A DNA stretch of 45,234 nt, from NCBI GenBank assembly GCA_028873525.1, contig JAGWIM010000006.1:1-45234 (forward strand), read 5' to 3'. The DNA comes from Pseudomonadota bacterium (GTDB lineage: Bacteria; Pseudomonadota; Alphaproteobacteria; Rickettsiales; SXRF01). Positions 42,543-45,234 of this stretch are shown here, piece by piece (the first letter of the stretch is position 1; each line of letters begins with the position of its first letter). The notes under the pieces were generated by a model. The model made no database searches, had not been told where the DNA came from, and worked only from the letters and a program-made list of their open reading frames with translations. Position numbers and translations under genes: made by a program.

Positions 42543-44946
42543 ATTTTTCCCTTTCCGCTTTTACGGCCTCCTGGAACGGCGCCATCCAGGCTTCCGGTTC
42601 ATCGCCGACGCGGCTGCGTACTTCGTCGAGAATGGCCACTGTCTCGGCGCGCGCTGACAGCACGTTGATGACGTCGTCCATGCCCGACAGATCGATGCGC
42701 GCCACTACCACGTCCTTGCTCTGCTTGACGAGGAAATAGCGGCTGCCGGGGTCGGTCGTCTTGAGCAGGTTGAATTCGCGGTCACTGACCATGAAGGCTT
42801 TTTTGTAGGCATCGGTGGCTTTCGGGTTGGGCAGGAAAATCTGCGTCGCTGTCTGCTGGATGAGCGTTTCGGAAATGGCGCTGTTGGTGGCGTCTTCGAC
42901 GCTCTGCGTGGCGAACACCACCATGCCGTTGAGCTTGCGCAGCGTCTTCAGCCAGTCGCGGATGCGTCCGGAAAATATCTTGTTGTCGATCAGCGCCCAG
43001 GCTTCGTCGAGGACGATGATGGTCGGCGTACCATCGAGCGAGAGGGAAATGCGGTGGAACAGGTAAAGCAGCGTCGGTTCGAGGCTGACGCGCTCTTTCA
43101 GTACCTCTCCCATCTCAAAGCCGAAAGCGCTGCCGTGGCTGAAATCGACGACGTCGGTCTCGTTGTCGAACAGCCCGGCATAGGGGCCGCCGCTATGCCA
43201 CATCCTGATCCGGCCGGCCAGCGTGCCCGGCCCTTCGAGGCCGAGAAACGGCGCGATATTGCGCAGGATGCGATCTTTCTTGTCCAGTTTGTAATTGCCG
43301 GCCACCGCCTCGCCCACGCGGTCCATGTCCTCGGCGGAAAATGGCTCGTCGTTGACGGTGACCATCGTATGCAGCCATTCGGCGAGAAACGTGCGGTTCT
43401 CAGGCGTGTCGGGCAGTTGCAGCGGGTTGAAGCGGCAGGTTTTACCCGGCTCAATGACCGTGTATTTTCCGCCGATGGCGCGCACGAAAATCTCGGCGCC
43501 GCGGTCCTTGTCGAAAAAGAAGGTGCGGCAATTGAATTTCTGCGCCTGTGCGCACAGGAAGTTGAGCAGCACGGTCTTGCCGGCGCCGGTTGGGCCGATA
43601 ATAGTGGTGTGGCCGACGTCGCGGGCGTGGAAATTGAAAAAATACGGTGTGCCCGACGAGGTATCGAATACCGTCACCGCGTCGCCCCAGTGGTTGCCGT
43701 CAATGCGTCCGGTGGGATAATTATGCAGGGAGGCAAATCCGGCCAGGTTCATCGTACTGATGTCGGAGCCGCGCGCGATATAGTCGAAATTAGCGGGAAG
43801 CTGTGCCCAATAAGCCGGCTCCATAATGAATTTTTCGCGCACCGGATTGATGCCGAGATTGACCAGCTCGGCAATCGCCAGCGAAAGCACCTTTTCCAAC
43901 TCAGGCAGGGTTTCCTCGTAACACATCACTGTCAGGTGATGGGGGCCGAAAGCGACGTGGCCTGACATTGCCATGTCGAGCGCGTCGGAAATCTCGGCGA
44001 TCTGCGAAATCGCCGCATCCTCGGCCGCCATCATCCGGCGCTGCTGCAACTGCATACGGCTGATTTTGACGCTACGGTTATGAAAGGTGAAGGATTGCGA
44101 AATAATGAACTCGAACGGCAGTTGCAGGAAACCGTCGAGCAGGCCGGCGGCGGTGGCCGGCGCGTATTCCTTGATGCTGATGAGACCGGCGAAACGCTTA
44201 CGCGGCGCACCAGATACCTCGATGGCGCGGTCGCCGAAATACAGCCGCTGGATGGGCAGCGCATGCGCCAGGTTGGTGGCGGTCAGGCGCATCGGCTGCG
44301 AGAAACCGCAATTGACCAGCTTGGCCAGGAATTCCATCGGCTCGGAAAATGTGCCGTGTTCATTCTCGTAAGTAGTCAGTATGCGCGCACCGTAATCTTT
44401 GAGCGTAGCGCACAGGCGGCTGACGGCTTCCGCCAGTTCTTTCTGCGTATCGCGCAGCGCGTCGGACTTTGCCGATCTGCTGCCGGCCTCGGAAGCTTTT
44501 TTCAAAAAATGATGCACCTTCGCGGCACCCTTGGTGTCAGCTTTGCGCACGACGGTGATATAGAGTTCATTGATGTAAGAATCTTTTGAATGATGCTTTT
44601 GATGCCACAACTTATCTACATGGGCCGCGAATCCGGGCGGTTGCTTGCCGCCGGGATAGGCGCTCTGGCGGCGGCGAATGACATGGAACCAGACGGCGAA
44701 AGTGCCGTCAGCCATGCTTTTTAACAGCGAATTGCGCACCATTTTTTTCATGTCGACGTCTTCGTCGTCGGCGGTTTCAAACGAGAAACCATCCAGCTTT
44801 ATGGTTTGCAGGAATTCTTTTTTCTTCGTGATGATGGTTTCTTTGTCCCAGTGATATTGGTAGGGAATGAAAGTGGATGTCGGCACTTCCAGCCGCGCAT
44901 AAGCGGCTTTCTTTGTCTTGCGGCGTTGCAGGGTTTTAAGGTTCAT
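42520..44946 (-). CDS. virB4: VirB4, T4SS ATPase
   Basis: The ATPase that powers assembly and substrate movement in type IV secretion. The N-terminal VirB4/CagE domain covers about residues 30-430 (TLLEVPTSTFIPYQYHWD at the start). Walker A is TIIGPTGAGKTVLLNFL (about 443-459) and Walker B TIIVLDEAWALID (about 640), followed by the RDWLKTLRKLNGMVVFATQS motif. Length 808 is typical. It is ten bases from virB3 and overlaps the first virB6, showing one transcription unit virB3-virB4-virB6-virB6-virB6. Confidence 0.95.
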   Translation of the reverse strand: MNLKTLQRRKTKKAAYARLEVPTSTFIPYQYHWDKETIITKKKEFLQTIKLDGFSFETADDEDVDMKKMVRNSLLKSMADGTFAVWFHVIRRRQSAYPGGKQPPGFAAHVDKLWHQKHHSKDSYINELYITVVRKADTKGAAKVHHFLKKASEAGSRSAKSDALRDTQKELAEAVSRLCATLKDYGARILTTYENEHGTFSEPMEFLAKLVNCGFSQPMRLTATNLAHALPIQRLYFGDRAIEVSGAPRKRFAGLISIKEYAPATAAGLLDGFLQLPFEFIISQSFTFHNRSVKISRMQLQQRRMMAAEDAAISQIAEISDALDMAMSGHVAFGPHHLTVMCYEETLPELEKVLSLAIAELVNLGINPVREKFIMEPAYWAQLPANFDYIARGSDISTMNLAGFASLHNYPTGRIDGNHWGDAVTVFDTSSGTPYFFNFHARDVGHTTIIGPTGAGKTVLLNFLCAQAQKFNCRTFFFDKDRGAEIFVRAIGGKYTVIEPGKTCRFNPLQLPDTPENRTFLAEWLHTMVTVNDEPFSAEDMDRVGEAVAGNYKLDKKDRILRNIAPFLGLEGPGTLAGRIRMWHSGGPYAGLFDNETDVVDFSHGSAFGFEMGEVLKERVSLEPTLLYLFHRISLSLDGTPTIIVLDEAWALIDNKIFSGRIRDWLKTLRKLNGMVVFATQSVEDATNSAISETLIQQTATQIFLPNPKATDAYKKAFMVSDREFNLLKTTDPGSRYFLVKQSKDVVVARIDLSGMDDVINVLSARAETVAILDEVRSRVGDEPEAWMAPFQEAVKAEREKFAAKDKK

Positions 44947-44955
44947 AAGTCCTGC

Positions 44956-45234
44956 CTAGTACGGATCATAAGAATTGGTATGCCCATGATAATTGCGGTT
45001 GACGCATTTAAGTCCTTTTTTCATCCGGACCAGGAAAAGCTCGATGGCGCGCGGCTCCTTGGGGCAGATCAGATAACCGATCAGATGCACCGTCGGGGCG
45101 ACGATAAACAACACCATGAAGCTCTGCATGTTGATGAACGTGATCATGCAGACGACGGCGTTGATGACGAAATACATGTAGCTGACGCCCAGAATCATCG
45201 TCGGGCGGGTAAGTCCCTGGAATAATGGGTCGGA
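44956..45234 (-). CDS. virB3: VirB3, T4SS inner-membrane subunit, cut by the right edge
   Basis: The frame is still open at the edge, reading DPLFQGLTRPTMILGVSYMY, the characteristic VirB3 opening (a DP-L-x-GxTRP segment), then two hydrophobic stretches (YFVINAVVCMITFI, SFMVLFIVAPTVHLIGYLI). The C-terminus ends RNYHGHTNSYDPY. About ten N-terminal residues are probably outside the window. VirB3 is a short protein that assembles with VirB4, encoded immediately downstream. Confidence 0.85.
   Translation of the reverse strand, partial: SDPLFQGLTRPTMILGVSYMYFVINAVVCMITFINMQSFMVLFIVAPTVHLIGYLICPKEPRAIELFLVRMKKGLKCVNRNYHGHTNSYDPY

Overview
This is a GC-rich window (roughly 60% by eye) from an alphaproteobacterium with mostly free-living-type metabolism. 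The evidence is a PhaR-type PHB regulator, an AddA/AddB/TrxA block with an RcdA-like (DUF1465) gene inside it, an alphaproteobacterial-style aroA-cmk pair, CcmAB, and a B12-dependent methylmalonyl-CoA mutase with MeaB. The right end carries part of a type IV secretion locus (virB3-virB4-virB6-virB6-virB6 plus a tiny lipoprotein) whose order resembles the rickettsial rvh layout. I cannot fix genus or order. No rRNA, tRNA, CRISPR array, transposase or prophage was seen, and no gene-free stretch exceeds 300 bases.

Layout: 1-3.4 kb holds the end of a probable glycosyltransferase, nadA, a PHA synthase-like gene with a small partner, and divergent phaR. 3.2-5.0 kb is a cluster of five small unknown genes on the minus strand, two of them paralogues. 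5.1-10.4 kb holds acnA, ccmA-ccmB and a glycerol-1-phosphate dehydrogenase-like gene. 10.5-18.3 kb is a plus-strand run of envelope and replication or translation genes (Lys-rich secreted protein, mltB, rlpA, D,D-carboxypeptidase, tmk, holB, metG, tatD). 18.4-22.6 kb has an unknown membrane-anchored protein, an aroA-cmk fusion and mscS. 22.6-23.4 kb is an AT-rich orphan gene. 23.4-28.0 kb has methylmalonyl-CoA mutase, meaB and a GT-C-like membrane protein. 28.1-36.1 kb has a doubly truncated glutamine synthetase-like gene, trxA, addA, rcdA and addB. 36.1-37.8 kb has a RepA-like ATPase of unknown role. 37.9-45.2 kb is the T4SS block.

The most striking feature is not a single gene but a set of short repeats that sit inside or at the edges of protein genes while leaving them open. 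Four families are visible: (A) 7-bp-period arrays, some forming hairpins (phaC twice, the D,D-carboxypeptidase start, the aroA/cmk junction, addB); (B) the palindrome ATTCCCGCCTTCGCGGGAAT (twice in opposite orientation in the glycerol-1-phosphate dehydrogenase gene, once at the meaB start); (C) AATCCTGCG...CGCAGGATC palindromes (ccmA tail, upstream of tmk, between addA and trxA); (D) C/G-run elements (holB, aroA, addA twice, the first virB6). They insert extra peptides, extend termini and, at aroA-cmk, supply the linker of a gene fusion. Second in interest are the small paralogue cluster at 3.2-5.0 kb and the 45-residue lipoprotein next to the T4SS.
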